This document shows positions 1-13,336 of a stretch of DNA of 64,000 bases, in pieces. The stretch comes from Aedes albopictus (lineage: Eukaryota; Arthropoda; Insecta; Diptera; Culicidae). The stretch spans positions 363,757,238 to 363,821,237 of the forward strand of contig NC_085138.1 in NCBI RefSeq assembly GCF_035046485.1, given 5' to 3'. The notes below the pieces were generated by a model. The model did not search any database. It saw nothing but the letters and a program-made list of their open reading frames with translations, and was not told the origin of the DNA. Made by a program: the position numbers and the translations under genes. How positions within the stretch are numbered: position 1 is the stretch's first letter; each line of letters starts with the position of its first letter.

Positions 1-860
1 CCGTGTAGCGCATTTTAATACAACGAATGGATTATGATTTATCACATTTTCTGTACGTTTTTAATACATCAATTAGTAGAAACGGCATATCTCAATTTTT
101 GGTAGCTTTTCTTGTTTTGCGTGTATCCAAGAACAAAATTAGTTCTTTCACATACACTCATCTACAACATGGTGCGACCAAACCAACACAACCACCATGA
201 GCCGCAAACACCTTGGAAAACGTAGAACTTGATGCTCTTGTTACCTCCTATTTATAGATATGAGTCGTACAGCAGTGGTAATATCGCTTTTCATAAAAAA
301 CAAGGTCTTATATTTCATGCTTGTTGATTTTTTCGGTGAGACAAAACGTTGCAAATCGTTTTAATATAACGTTTCGGCCTACTCTATTCAGCCATCATCA
401 GATCTGTGAACATTTATTAATTGGTCAAGTTAGTACAGTTTTCTTGGTATACAATTTCAAATTATCACCCACTTACATAAAACGTTCGTTTGCCACCACT
501 GGGGTCTATCAACTAACCCTAAGTTCTATTTACATGTATTCCCTATCGTCATATTGAGTCATTCGGTTCTTCTCGGCTGTGTGCGCTTCGACAACGTTCG
601 TATCTTGCACACTAGTCCGTTTGATTCTGGTCGCGGCCATATTTCTTTTTTTTACTCCAATCCATCCCTCAGATCATTTTTTAATATTGGTTTGATATTC
701 TACAACCCAGATCTCCCCAGATATTCAATATCGAAATGAGACATTATTGTGTTCTTCACCGTACAAATTTTTGATCTTTTATCTATTATGACAAACAAAC
801 CAATAGCCGCGGCACCATTTTCCATCCTTCTCTTTCTCGTGTTTGTTTAGGAGAGTGAGC
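1..860. other. AT-rich sequence with no supported gene
   Basis: Only short open frames occur here and none resembles a known protein. I see no tRNA-like boxes, terminal repeats or tandem repeats. The sequence leads into the truncated 5' edge of an RTE-type retrotransposon near 860-900. Confidence 0.5.
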
Positions 861-879
861 AAGAAAACAGAAAAAAGCT

Positions 880-1888
880 AGATTCGCCAATGGAATGGAG
901 GCGCCTTGACGGATGGACGTGGGGTGATCAAAAGGTGGAAGCAGCACTCCGATCAGCACCTGAATGGCGTGGAGAACTTTTACGCCTATAGGCACGGGAG
1001 ACCACGGCAACGGAGGAAACGATGACGCCAGTACAGCGGAGGACGAAAATGAATCAACTTCCACGCTGCGGGACGTTAAGGATGCCATTCACCAACTCAA
1101 AACCAACAAAGCAGCTGGTAAGGATGGTATCGCAGCTGAACTCATCAAGATGGGCCCAGAAAAGTTGGCCACCTGTCTGCATCGGCTAATAGTCAGGATC
1201 TGGGAAATCGAACAGCTACCGGAGAAGCGGAAGGAAGGGGTAATCTGCCCCATTCACAAGAAAGACGACCATTTGGAATGTGAGATCTTCAGAGCGATCA
1301 CCATTCTGAATGCCGCCCACAAAGTGCTATCCCGGATGATCTTCCGTCGTCTTTCACCTAAAGTAAATGAGTTCGTGGGAAGTTATCAAGCTGGCTTCAT
1401 CGACAGCCGGTCGATAACGGACCAGATCTTCACCGTACGGCAAATCCTCCAGAAATGCCGTGAATACCAGGTCCCAACGCATCACCTGTTCACCGACTTC
1501 GAAGCGGCATACGACAGTATCGACCGCGCAGAGCTATGGAGAATCATGGACGAAAACGGCTTTCCTGGGAAGCTGACTAGACTGATTAAAGCAACGATGG
1601 ACGGTGTGCAAAATTGCGTAAGGGTTTCGGGTGAACTATCCAGTTCATTCGAATCTCGCCGGGGACTGCGACAAGGTGATAGACTCTCATGCCTTCTCTT
1701 CAACATCGCTCTGGAAGGTGTGATGCAACGAGCCGGACTCAACAGGCGGGGAACGATTCTCACAAAATCTGGTCAATTTGTGTGCTTGGCGGACGACGTC
1801 GACATTATCGCCACAACATTTGGAACGGCAGAGCTGTACACCCGCCTGAAACGCGAAGCAGCAAAGGTCGGACTGTCGGACTGGTGGT
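880..1888 (+). pseudogene. RTE-type reverse transcriptase, N-terminal and palm part
   Basis: The frame running from about 964 reads through RT fingers and palm, including AGKDG, an AYDSID catalytic-aspartate motif, GLRQGD and the active-site box LADD (FADD in the sister copy at about 23 kb). Four residues near the AELYT stretch differ from the sister by a small deletion. The frame breaks where the LTR element enters after codon GL. Just before the break an 8-bp tandem duplication (GTCGGACT) shifts the frame, so this piece was damaged independently of the insertion. It would have copied element RNA at a nicked chromosomal target. Confidence 0.85.
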
Positions 1889-2118
1889 TGTCGTATTCGA
1901 AATCTACTACTATTATTAACAAAAACCAAAAGTCAAATTCTACGTCGACCGTTCTTTGTAACACACGTCATATAACTGAAGGGAAATTTTTATCGAACCG
2001 TTCGCTTCTTTTTCTTCCACTGAGTTCATTTCAGTATCTGTCAACAATACACACTCAACGTAAACTACGTAAAGGTGATTCGGTTTTACTCATTACTATT
2101 CGCCTCGTATTCACTACA
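1889..2118 (-). repeat. 3' LTR of the TRIM-like element
   Basis: This 230-bp repeat matches 4564-4793 except at three substitutions (about 98.7 percent identical). On the element's minus strand it starts TGTAGTG and ends with ACA. The last five bases of the flank, GTGGT, are repeated after the other LTR. Confidence 0.88.
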
Positions 2119-2138
2119 TTCGCCTTCTTCTCTACTCT
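2119..2138 (-). other. Polypurine tract of the TRIM-like element
   Basis: On the minus strand this reads as a nearly pure A/G tract (core AGAGAAGAAGG) directly next to the start of the 3' LTR, the expected position for plus-strand DNA priming. Confidence 0.65.
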
Positions 2139-2166
2139 TGTGACGATAGAATGAAAAAAAAAAACA

Positions 2167-4531
<2,365 letters not shown>

Positions 4532-4545
4532 CACTCGATCACATT

Positions 4546-4563
4546 TCACTACCGATTGCGCCA
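4546..4563 (-). other. Primer binding site of the TRIM-like element
   Basis: On the minus strand the bases immediately after the 5' LTR read TGGCGCAATCGG, starting with the TGG expected to pair with the CCA end of a tRNA. I could not assign the primer tRNA from memory. The string also resembles a tRNA A box, so the match could be read either way. Confidence 0.6.
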
Positions 4564-4793
4564 TGTCGTATTCGAAATCTACTACTATTATTAACAAAAA
4601 CCAAAAGTCAAATTCTACGTCGACCGTTGTTTGTAACACACGTCATATAAGTGAAGGGAAATTTTTATCGAACCGTTCGCTTCTTTTTCTTCCACTGAGT
4701 TCATTTCAGTATCTGTCAACAATACACACTCAACGTAAACTACGTAAAGGTGATTCGATTTTACTCATTACTATTCGCCTCGTATTCACTACA
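4564..4793 (-). repeat. 5' LTR of the TRIM-like element
   Basis: Partner of the 230-bp repeat at 1889-2118, with three substitutions between them. It is followed on the plus side by the target duplication GTGGT at 4794-4798, after which the RTE reading frame resumes with residues matching VNA-KTKYMLVGG. Confidence 0.88.
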
Positions 4794-4798
4794 GTGGT

Positions 4799-5030
4799 GA
4801 ATGCCTCAAAAACAAAGTACATGCTGGTAGGCGGAACCGAACACGACCGGACCCGTCTGTGTAGTAATGTTACGATAGACGGGGATACCTTCGAGGTGAT
4901 GGAGGAATTCGTCTACCTCGGATCCTTACTGACGGCTGACAACAACGTGAGTCGTGAAATTCAAAGGTGTATCATCAGCGGAAGTCGGACCTCCTACGGG
5001 CTCCAGAAGAAGTTGCGGTCTAAAAAGATC
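4799..5030 (+). pseudogene. RTE-type reverse transcriptase, second piece
   Basis: The frame resumes after the LTR element with the thumb region (KTKYMLVGGTE, DGDTFEV, FVYLGSLLTADNNVS) and runs to KKLRSKK, where the 1.6 kb TIR element inserts at GATC. It aligns residue by residue with the corresponding part of the minus-strand copy near 22.8-23.1 kb. Confidence 0.85.
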
Positions 5031-6632
5031 CCAACTAACAATCACTCATTTAACAGGCACCATTATGACGAATTAATTCAGCATAATGTTGAATAACATT
5101 TGAATTATTCTCACGCACAACCTGTGTTCATGCTTTGTTCACTCAAATTTGGAGAAGTTATAAAGCATCATGTTGTGCACCAACTAAATTTTTTGTTGTT
5201 CAAAGCGTTTTACAAATGTACAGGAAAATTGTTATTGGGCTTTGGTAAAAATGACTGAAAATAAATAAAATGCAAAAATGTTGAACTCTCACGAGAGTAA
5301 TTTTTTGCTTTCATGTTGAGAACATCTATTATGAAATAAGAATTACATATAAAATTAGCTAAATCCGGATTAGAACTCGAGACCTGTCGATTGCCAGCCG
5401 CATACCTTCCTATCTGCACCATCCTAGAGGTGGTGAGAAGCGGCACCCAAAGCAAAACATAATCTTCCCATGACTCAATAATGATCACTCCTGAACTTGT
5501 GTTCAGCAGTGGTGAATTAGCACAGCACGTGGTAATCAACTGAACAACGCCTTATACTTCAACAGCTGTTCAGCCCAAAACACGTGTTTTCCATTCTGAT
5601 TTCGCTGTCAGTATTTTTATCGCACGATGAGAAAACGTGAATCGAATGCGGCCAAAAAGTGTTGGTCCTTAGTAAAGATATTGTTTCCAGACGTATTAAT
5701 TGCGATATGAACATGTTTTTATTTTTATTATTAAATACCGATCTTTAAAAATGTATACATGTCATATATGACAACATGAGATGCGGTATGGTCTTGGACA
5801 TGGTGCACTCACAACATCTGTTCAGGTAATCTACTCATGCTCAGTCGAAGAGCCGTTAAGCAATTTTTTTTTAATTATGCTTTTGTCATGGAATCTTGAT
5901 ATTATGTTCAATAAATTGTTCATAAAGATGTTTGGGGATACTTGAAATGTGTCGATTTCTGAATGGTGTTTGGTTATATAGGTGACTGTGGGAACAATAT
6001 TCAGTAAACACGACAGCACTGAAATGTCAAATGCATCGATCCAAGCGTCTCGTACAATCGAACTGCTGCGGAAGATAAAAAATACAATAATCAAGATACA
6101 AGATATCTTGTTACAGACTAATAATAATAAATAAATTTACGTTGATTACGTCTCTTGGCACTCAATGTTAAGCTACATAATTCTATTCTGTTTTATGTTA
6201 TGTGATTCGTTTAAAATATTGGTTCTTTAATAGCTTGGTTATCTAAACAGTTTTAGCCATGATTTATCCCATTATCCGAACAAAGTTCCGAGTCAAACTA
6301 TGATGGGCTGAAGGCGTTTATTTGACAAGTGAAAAGCACATTGTTCAGGAGCATATGCTTATCGATACACCAGCTTAATAAGATGAAGACAAATGTTTTG
6401 TTAAACTCTTTTGTTAAGGAACCAATGCTTGTCGAATAAATTTCTTGTTAAGCTTTTGAAAAGTGTTTTAATTTATCATACCGATGAGGAAAGTCGAACA
6501 TTGACTACTTTCTCAATTGAAAAATGATTCAAACAGTAATGTGTAGAGCATAATTTTAGTTCAGCTATCATTACCATTATTAAGCAACAATACAGCAAGC
6601 TTGCTTGTTTGTGACTTGTAATTGTTAGTTGG
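5031..6632. mobile_element. TIR DNA element with 4-bp target duplication, non-coding
   Basis: The ends are perfect 12-bp inverted repeats, CCAACTAACAAT and ATTGTTAGTTGG, flanked by GATC at 5027-5030 and 6633-6636. Removing the element restores the RTE reading order from KKLRSKKI to TKCTMYKT, which fixes the boundaries. A 2-bp AT duplication with one more terminal C is an equally parsimonious reading. The interior is AT-rich with no transposase-like frame, so this is a long MITE. Superfamily cannot be decided from ends alone. Confidence 0.8.
5360..5425 (-). other. tRNA-like (A box/B box) relic inside the TIR element
   Basis: On the minus strand TGGTGCAGATAGG fits an A box and GAGTTCTAATCC, about 40 bases later, fits a degenerate B box. 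The sequence does not fold into a complete tRNA, so it is more likely a SINE fragment than a tRNA gene. Confidence 0.4.
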
Positions 6633-7104
6633 GATCCACTCATGCACCAAATGCACCATGTACAAAACGCTTATAAGACCGGTGGTTCTCTACGGACACG
6701 AGACATGGACGATGCTCGAGGAGGACCTGCAAGCACTCGGAGTTTTCGGGCGACGGATGCTAAGGACGATCTTCGGCGGTGTGCAGGAGAACGGTGTGCT
6801 CGCTACACTTTACGGCGAACCCAGCATCCATAAGGTGGCCAAAGCCGGAAGGATACGATGGGCAGGACATATTGCAAGTATGCCGGACAACAACCCTGCA
6901 AAGTTAGTGTTCGCGACAGATCCGGTTGGTACAAGAAGGCGTGGAACGCTGAGAACAAGATGGGCGGAGCGTGATGGGTGGAGCGTGACTTGGCGAGCTT
7001 CGGGCGTGACCGAGGATGGAGAACGGCAGCCACGAACCGTGTATTATGGAGAAATATTGTTGATTCAGTTTTATCTTGAATTTGATGTTATAATAAATAA
7101 ATGA
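6633..7104 (+). pseudogene. RTE-type element, C-terminal piece
   Basis: After the TIR element the frame continues with TKCTMYKTLIRPVVLYG and ETWTMLEED, through FGGVQENGV and GRIRWAGH. About ten residues present in the sister copy (WRRRMNHEL) are missing, and the last 40 codons are shifted in frame by indels. The end is an A/T-rich tail near 7100. Confidence 0.82.
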
Positions 7105-7169
7105 ATTGAATTTAAAAAAATAACAAATCATGTGCATTAGTGGAATCGAGTTCAGTAGCTCCGTAGCGA

Positions 7170-7240
7170 TTCCGTAGCTCGGAGGAAAGAAGCATCCGTT
7201 TAGCGAATTATGAGCCGTTGGTTCGATTCCCACCGGAGGA
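7170..7240 (+). other. tRNA-like sequence, probable SINE head
   Basis: TAGCTCGGAGG and, about 40 bases on, GGTTCGATTCC match internal pol III A and B boxes. Acceptor pairing is not convincing, so I read it as a tRNA-derived repeat rather than a functional tRNA gene. Confidence 0.45.
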
Positions 7241-8832
7241 CGACGTGGATTTCCTATTTCATCAAATACGTATTTATGTTGCGTGTCTGATTTTCAGCAA
7301 CCAATACAATCAAAATACAGTAGATGCGTTGTAACGAGCAGTTGTAAGTGTAAATTGTCTAGAATATTATTGCAAAAGTCGAACTCTCTTTTCTTCACTC
7401 TATGTCTCACCAAATTCGTGGAATTTTTAGATACTACGATTTACATTTTAGATGATAAACAGGTAAAGTCGCCTGTCATTTTTAAAAGTCTATTAGTTGT
7501 AAACATCAAATCACTATCAACCTGGTAAATAAACAACCAATCCATCCATGATCAAAGCCTATCAAAGATCGATTGCCTGTCTGTCAGCGTCAGCCACTAT
7601 TATCACGCTGCACTGGACATTGAAGGCCGGCAATGTGACAACACAAATGTATCCACAGTCAGTGTTGACTCCACACTCATTCACCGGCCGAATTGTTTTG
7701 AAAACTTCCACGCACGTGGTCGCTCCTCTCTCTAGTAGCAGATATCGACTCTAGTGCGATTCTCTTCGCCCGCTTCTCAATCTGGCTGCGTCCTTTCCCA
7801 AGAGCATTTTCCAACTTTCACTTGACTCTCACCGCAGAACAACGCAATGTGACGCGGCAGCATGGTCCCTCACATCCAAACATCTCGACATTTGTTTTGA
7901 CTGGCTTCGACTGGCTACGCTCTCAGATGATAGCTATTCTCGCGCTCCACACTGGCCGTGTGCGGCGAAATCCCGCTATCTTCAACAACAGGAAGAGTGT
8001 AGATCTATGGGAGACAGAGTTTTCCCTCATCAGCTGCTGGCTGTCTACTGTACTGACCAGGGTCGTGCAATTTCGAAAGGAAAACATGACGTACGACGAT
8101 TGTAGCAAATCGTTTCCCATGCGAACGGACTGCTGTGATGCTTCATCTCTCACCCAGCAACACACTCGTTCGTTGCTGCTACAGAAACAAGTGTGTATGA
8201 AACATGGGATGATACACTTGGATTTTCGTTTCATTTATGAGTCATTGAAATACTTCAACATGCTAAAAACACTATTTAAACCTCATTTTTAAATAGTGGT
8301 GCACGCCAATAGAATGATAATTATGTTTTATGAAAGAGGATAACAAATTCGACCACTTAAATCCAATTAACCGGCGCTCGTAACCATTGAGAGACTAGCG
8401 CGCACCAGTGAGACACTAATGCTCTGACGGGTGAAGCACAAGCAATGCGACCGGGTGGGAGACTACCGAGTGCTACGATGAGTGAAAAAGTTTTTTTTAA
8501 CGACCGAGTCATTAGAAAAATGTATGAAACACTTGAAGTGACTCATTCAAATGTTGCATGAAAGTGTATCATTGAAACGAAATTGTACGCCCCTGGTACT
8601 GACTGGTCATGGTATGTCACCATTCAGTTACCAAACGGATCTACAGCTGATTGGACGCTTTCGATTGAGTACGCTTCTCGGGTTGAACGCGCGCGCGGGA
8701 AACTGTTTGGTAGATCAAGCTTGAGGGTGGTCGCGGTTCGAACGTGGGGTGCGTGTGGCGGGTGGTAGTGAGTGTGTATCCCGCCCCATTCCGGAAGGAA
8801 GCCAACCCAAATCGCGCGCGCCCGTCTGACAA
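7241..8832. other. Non-repetitive upstream region, no recognised gene
   Basis: Sequence here lacks the degenerate repeats of the rest of the window and has more balanced composition. The longest frame, 7822-8292 on the plus strand (156 codons), shows no domain I recognise and is probably chance. A second Inr-like TCAGTT at 8624-8629 also has GGACG exactly at its +28 position (8653-8657), so it may be an alternative start site for the promoter described below. Confidence 0.4.
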
Positions 8833-8867
8833 TCAGTCTCGGTCGAACGTTGGCATCGAACGGACGG
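8833..8867 (+). promoter_or_regulatory. Inr-MTE-DPE core promoter candidate
   Basis: TCAGTC at 8833-8838 is a consensus arthropod initiator with A+1 at 8835. Counting from it, +23 to +29 read CGAACGG, matching the 3' part of the motif ten element, and GGACG falls at exactly +28 to +32, matching the DPE consensus RGWYV. Spacing of these elements is strict in Drosophila, so the joint match is informative. There is no TATA box, as usual for DPE promoters. It sits at the edge of a GC-rich island. Motif knowledge is from Drosophila; activity here is inferred. Confidence 0.58.
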
Positions 8868-9530
8868 AAGTCTAGCTTCAGGCGCGGCATATTCTTTCTG
8901 ACGGAAGTGTAGTGGAACACTAGTAGGTAGTGGAAGAAGATTAGTAAGGTGTGTGTAGAGGGAGACTTTCGGGGAAGTCTCGGGGAGTGAGTGAACAAGT
9001 GTTCTACCTGCTGGGGATGACCAGCCGACTTACCCTCACTCAATCGTCGATCCTTGATTGACGGGGGCTGTCGCGTGGCACGCTGAAACGAGAATTGAAT
9101 TATTGATCTCCGGTGGGAAAAAAGTCATTTCCTGGCTTCTTTGGGAAAAGTGAATACGTGAGAAGCATTCCCGCTGTGGTTATCGTTCAGAGGGCAGAAC
9201 AATACATTCTGCGGGAAATGAATAGAGTGCTTTTGTGGTGGACGGAGATTCTCCAGAAGTGAAAGCAATTTTTGATGGAGTTTTCGTGGAAAGCGACGAA
9301 TTTCCTCGCATGCTGGTGGCGGTGCATGGTTCTAAAGAGAAAAGTTGACGACTGGAATGGTATGGTGTAAAGTTTTAATTGAATTACTCGTGAGTGTGCC
9401 AAAATATTCCCGGCTCTGCTATCCCGGGGGAGGAATAATTTCCGGAATAGTGTAGAAGTGGATCCGAACCTAGCCAACCAGAAGCGCTCCGGCATGATAA
9501 TTTTGAGCAAGTCAACTTCCACGCCAGAGT
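8835..9530 (+). other. Probable 5' (mostly non-coding) first exon of an unidentified gene
   Basis: The segment begins at the core promoter and ends before GTAAGTAT at 9531, a perfect +1 to +8 splice donor, although the exon's last base is T rather than G. GC content is high compared with flanking DNA. A short upstream frame (from about 9273) ends at a stop. Another ATG at 9494 stays open into the donor, so the exon could carry the first dozen codons. I found no downstream coding exon in the window, so the gene would have a long intron containing the many repeats. Confidence 0.42.
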
Positions 9531-10354
9531 GTAAGTATCCATCAAAAAACCACGCGTCTCCAGCAGAAGCAGTCTAATGTGGAACTCCAGGAAGGGCACA
9601 ACTTATTTACTACTGTCTGGTTTTCTACGAATTTCCCGTTTGAACAATCGAGAGCTGCCGGAATAAATGCTATTACATCTGCTTTGCTACCTCCTTTTTA
9701 AAACCGACCTGAGTTGATGTCGCTGTCGGTCGAACGAACGTAGTTTCGCTCCGTTGTGGGTTGGAAGGTGTCCGGAGGTTAGAATCAGGAAAGGAATGCG
9801 AAATGAGCAGTGAAGAATGTGGGATGACGTTGGCTAGGCAAACAGAAACCCAGAAACGTGCGAGCTTTGTTGTGGCAGTAAATTTGGGGAGTGCTGGTGG
9901 TTGCTCCGGATGGAATGTGACGGAAAGATGTGCCAAACGAGCGATAAATGGTTGTAATGCCGTAATTTAAATTATCTGCTTCGGGGCTTGTGTGTGGGGG
10001 GAAAGATGCAGGTTAATGGGTCGTTACGGGATAGATAAAGTTTCCACATTAAGGATCAGATTAATTGTGGGCGAGATGAGGATGATGAACGTCATTAGGA
10101 CTACATAATTATCCAGAGCAAAAGTAAATAATGTTGGAAACACCTCTGATATCAACGCAACCTTTTAAATTTAAAAATATATACGAGCTTCTACATAGAT
10201 TCTTTTACAAATTTTCCTTAAGATTATCCAGTCAATTCTATAATGAAGTCTTGAAATATTTCGAAACGCGCAAAGATTTTTGGCGTTTTGTTTTCGAGTA
10301 TCATTTCCAAAGAAAACTTTTTTTAAGAATTCTCGAAATAGAAATATTGGTAGG
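9531..10354. other. Intergenic or intronic sequence
   Basis: After the splice donor there is no repeat or frame I can support. Short frames on both strands show no familiar motif. A plain AT-rich stretch leads to the left LTR of the gypsy-type element. Confidence 0.4.
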
Positions 10355-10434
10355 AAGTCACAACAATGAATGAATGTTTTATTCCAGCTCCCACTTTGAT
10401 TAATCATGTTCTATCATCCTACTACAATACTACA
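10355..10434 (-). repeat. 3' LTR of the gypsy-type element
   Basis: About 80 bp share AAGTCACAA, AATGAATG, TTTATTCC and GATTAATCATGTTCTATCA with 14667-14754. On the minus strand it starts TGTAGTATTG and carries an AATAAA-like signal. The distal boundary is uncertain because the end is not CA. Confidence 0.6.
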
Positions 10435-10845
10435 TCTCTCCTTCTTTCTAATTTTAAATTAGTTATATTGTATTCAATTATTATCTTTGAACAGTTCTAC
10501 TACATTCTATCACATTTATATAGTAAATAATCTTTGAAATATTCTGGTTTTCGAGCTTCACGATGTCTTCTAGTTCTCACTGGCCCTGTAGACGTCGAAT
10601 CAGCCGATGCCCCATCTTTAGCTTGTGCTGGATAATTTCTTGATGTTATTTGATCTGGATTTACCATTTCATCGAAAACTAGGGTTGGTTGTTCAAGGTT
10701 GAAGAATGGGCTGCTACAAGTTAAACGCTTTGTATGGTTGATGTGTTTTTCACGGTAAGACGGGTTCCGTTTTTCTTCGTAACTATGTATGGTTGAGGGT
10801 CGAATGTTGGCGTTAGCTTGCTACGTTTCAAGAAATTCTTCACTA

Positions 10846-12403
10846 CTACGTGGTCTCTCGTCTTCTATTATCTCCATAGATCCTACCCTTCTCCTTTTTG
10901 TCTGTATCTGTTTTTATCATATAAGTTCTCGATCCTTGCACCTTACTATCCGAATAATCTGGTAGCTTGTCCTTCAAATTATGACTAAACATCAATTTCG
11001 CTGGGGTTTCATTTGTAACAGAATGCGGCATGTTCCTATAAGCTAACAAGAAATCATACAGATCGCTCTTCCAGTCTCTTCCTTGTGCAACGTTGCGTAC
11101 ACTTGTGCACTTGTGTACACTTATTTTGACGGACTTCAAGAGTGTTCGATTATAACGTTCCACCAACCCATTCTGAAATGGAGCGTATGGTACAGAATGC
11201 TTGAGATTTATACCAGACGCTTTACAAAAGCCGACAAATTCTTCTGATCCAAATGGAGGTCCGTTGTCACATATGACTTCGCAAGGGAATCCAAATCGAG
11301 CGAAGATCGTTCGTAATTTGAATATTGTCGCCTTTGCTGTTATGGTTGTCATTATTTCAATTTCCGGAAATCTTGAGAAATAATCAACAACAACAAGAAA
11401 ATGTATACCATTTGTGGCCTCTGTGAAGTCTAAGTCACTTTCTTCATCATAGCTTCCATAGCATTCTGGTATTTCCCGATAAAGTCTTGACAAAGGATCC
11501 GCAATATTGCTCTTTCCTTGTTCGTAAATGACTGAATAGTCATACGACATCAAACGCAGTCTCCACCTCTCAATCCTGGCGCTAGGTTTTGATTTTTCTC
11601 CAAAAATAGTCATTAGCGGTTTATGGTCAGTTATCAACCAGACGAACTTTCCATAAAGATAGAAGTGAAACTTTTCAGGAGCCCATACCAAGGCGAGGGC
11701 TTCCCTTTCTGTCTGGGTGTATCGACATTCAACTTCGGAGAGTGCCTTCGATGCGTAGCTTATTATTTTCAGAACGCCGTCAGGTCCTTTTTGATATAAC
11801 ACTGCTCCAAGACCTGTTGGACTTGCGTCGGCAACTAGAAAAGTTTCCAAGTTTGGATCGAAATATGCCAACGTTTCAACTTTATCCAGAGCATTTTTCA
11901 AAGTTTCGAACGAATTTTGATGAACTTTGGTCCATTCAAACTTCTGTCCTTTTCTTGTAAGTGCATTCAGAGAACTGCACAACGTGGAAAGGTGAGGAAT
12001 GTGACGTCCCACGAACGTAATCAGCCCCAGAAAACTTCGGACTTCTTCTGCAGACTGCGGTGGCCGAAATCTAGAAATTGCTTCTATTTTATCGCGGGAA
12101 ATGCTTTTTTTTTATTTTATCGCGGGAAATGCTGACGCCTTTAGCTGATAGATGAAATTCCAAAAAAAAACCAATTCATCTGCACATTTTACAGTTTTCT
12201 GATCGTTTAGCGCTACATTGTATTTCTTCAATCTGTCCTCCAATAAAAGAATTCTTCGTTTCAAAGTTTCCTTGTCTGGTGCAAAAATCAGTATGTCGTC
12301 GATAAATACAATGAGCCACGGAAAGTCTCCTAACATTGATTCCATGCATTTTTGGAGTAATTCTGGTGCAGCAGATAATCCAAAAACTAGTCGTGGTGGT
12401 CAA
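10846..12403 (-). pseudogene. gypsy-type pol: RT C-terminus, RNase H, integrase core
   Basis: From 12403 downwards the minus strand encodes the RT palm (FGLSAAPELLQKCME, active-site box FIDD), the RNase H domain starting VADASPTGLGAVLYQ with TDHKPL, and an integrase catalytic core with aspartates in VVVDYFSRFP and ICDNGPPFGS and the glutamate in GLVERYNRTL. Lesions are clear: extra T residues near 12155-12165 shift the frame, a roughly 28-bp tandem duplication around 12085-12130 introduces a stop and restores the frame, and the spacer between RNase H and the integrase core is deleted, removing the HHCC domain. About 10846-12012 is open as one frame. Confidence 0.85.
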
Positions 12404-12419
12404 AAATATTTTTGCGTCA

Positions 12420-13330
12420 ATTTCATAATGTCTTGCTCCTATCCATAGGGTTTATGCCTAAAAAATATGAAAAACATGTTGAACAGGTTGTTTTAACATG
12501 ACAGTTTCAAACAGCATGAAATTATAAGGGCATTGCATACTTTAAGGCGTTTAAGGATTTATGTACCTATTTACAAATTGTATTCCAATTCGTAAAAACA
12601 CGCTTTGCTAAGAAAGACCAAATTTAGACTGCACTATGATCGATCTACCGAGAAAAGCGACCATGACGACCAAATGTTTCATGAGAGGTATTTAACGGCC
12701 AATATTGTGATTTTATATAGCAATATCTTAATCATCACCGACAACTTGATTGGAATTGCAGAATAGCAGCTAGTAGCAGCCAAATTTGATTTCAATGTCT
12801 CCCAGAGATCCTAAACAAAGACATAGAAGTAGTCCCGAAGCGAAACTTTGCGAAACTTTTTTTGTATGGAACGGTCTGTATGGAGAAAATTTGATTTTTT
12901 TTAATGTGGTATCATTTAATAGTATTACATGCAACATTTCTATGTCTAATACGTCATTCGAAAGGTTTATAAGCAAGATTTTAGAAACTACTTTAAAAGT
13001 ATGATGTTTTTCATTTAAGCCAAAGATATGTAAGGATGAACATTTCATTCGTTTTACCAAAAATCGGCAATGGTCTCATTCTGCTACCAATGTCTCGATA
13101 AGCATAGGGATTGGAAAACTAATATTCTAGAGTTTACTGGTCCAAGTGGTCTACTTTCAACTACCGAAGGTAAATCTTAAATTGAATAAAGTCAATTTTC
13201 GATTTTTGGCCACCTGAATCCCCTTAGTGCGGGGGTATAGATTTATCGATTTTGATCGTGGCACAAAAGTCTACAGTAAATACATTTTAATTTCAGCAAT
13301 TCATATATTAAGTACAAGTATTAATGAGAA
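12420..13330. other. Unidentified segment replacing RT and protease-RT junction
   Basis: Collinearity with gypsy pol is lost between gag/protease and the RT palm. The 0.9 kb present is AT-rich, has no RT-like residues in any frame and shows no terminal inverted repeats I can see. It could be an insertion combined with a deletion. Confidence 0.5.
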
Positions 13331-13336
13331 AAACAA

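Noticed and set aside
7822..8292. 156-codon plus-strand frame
   Set aside because: No recognisable domain, overlapped by a minus-strand frame, and upstream of the promoter candidate.
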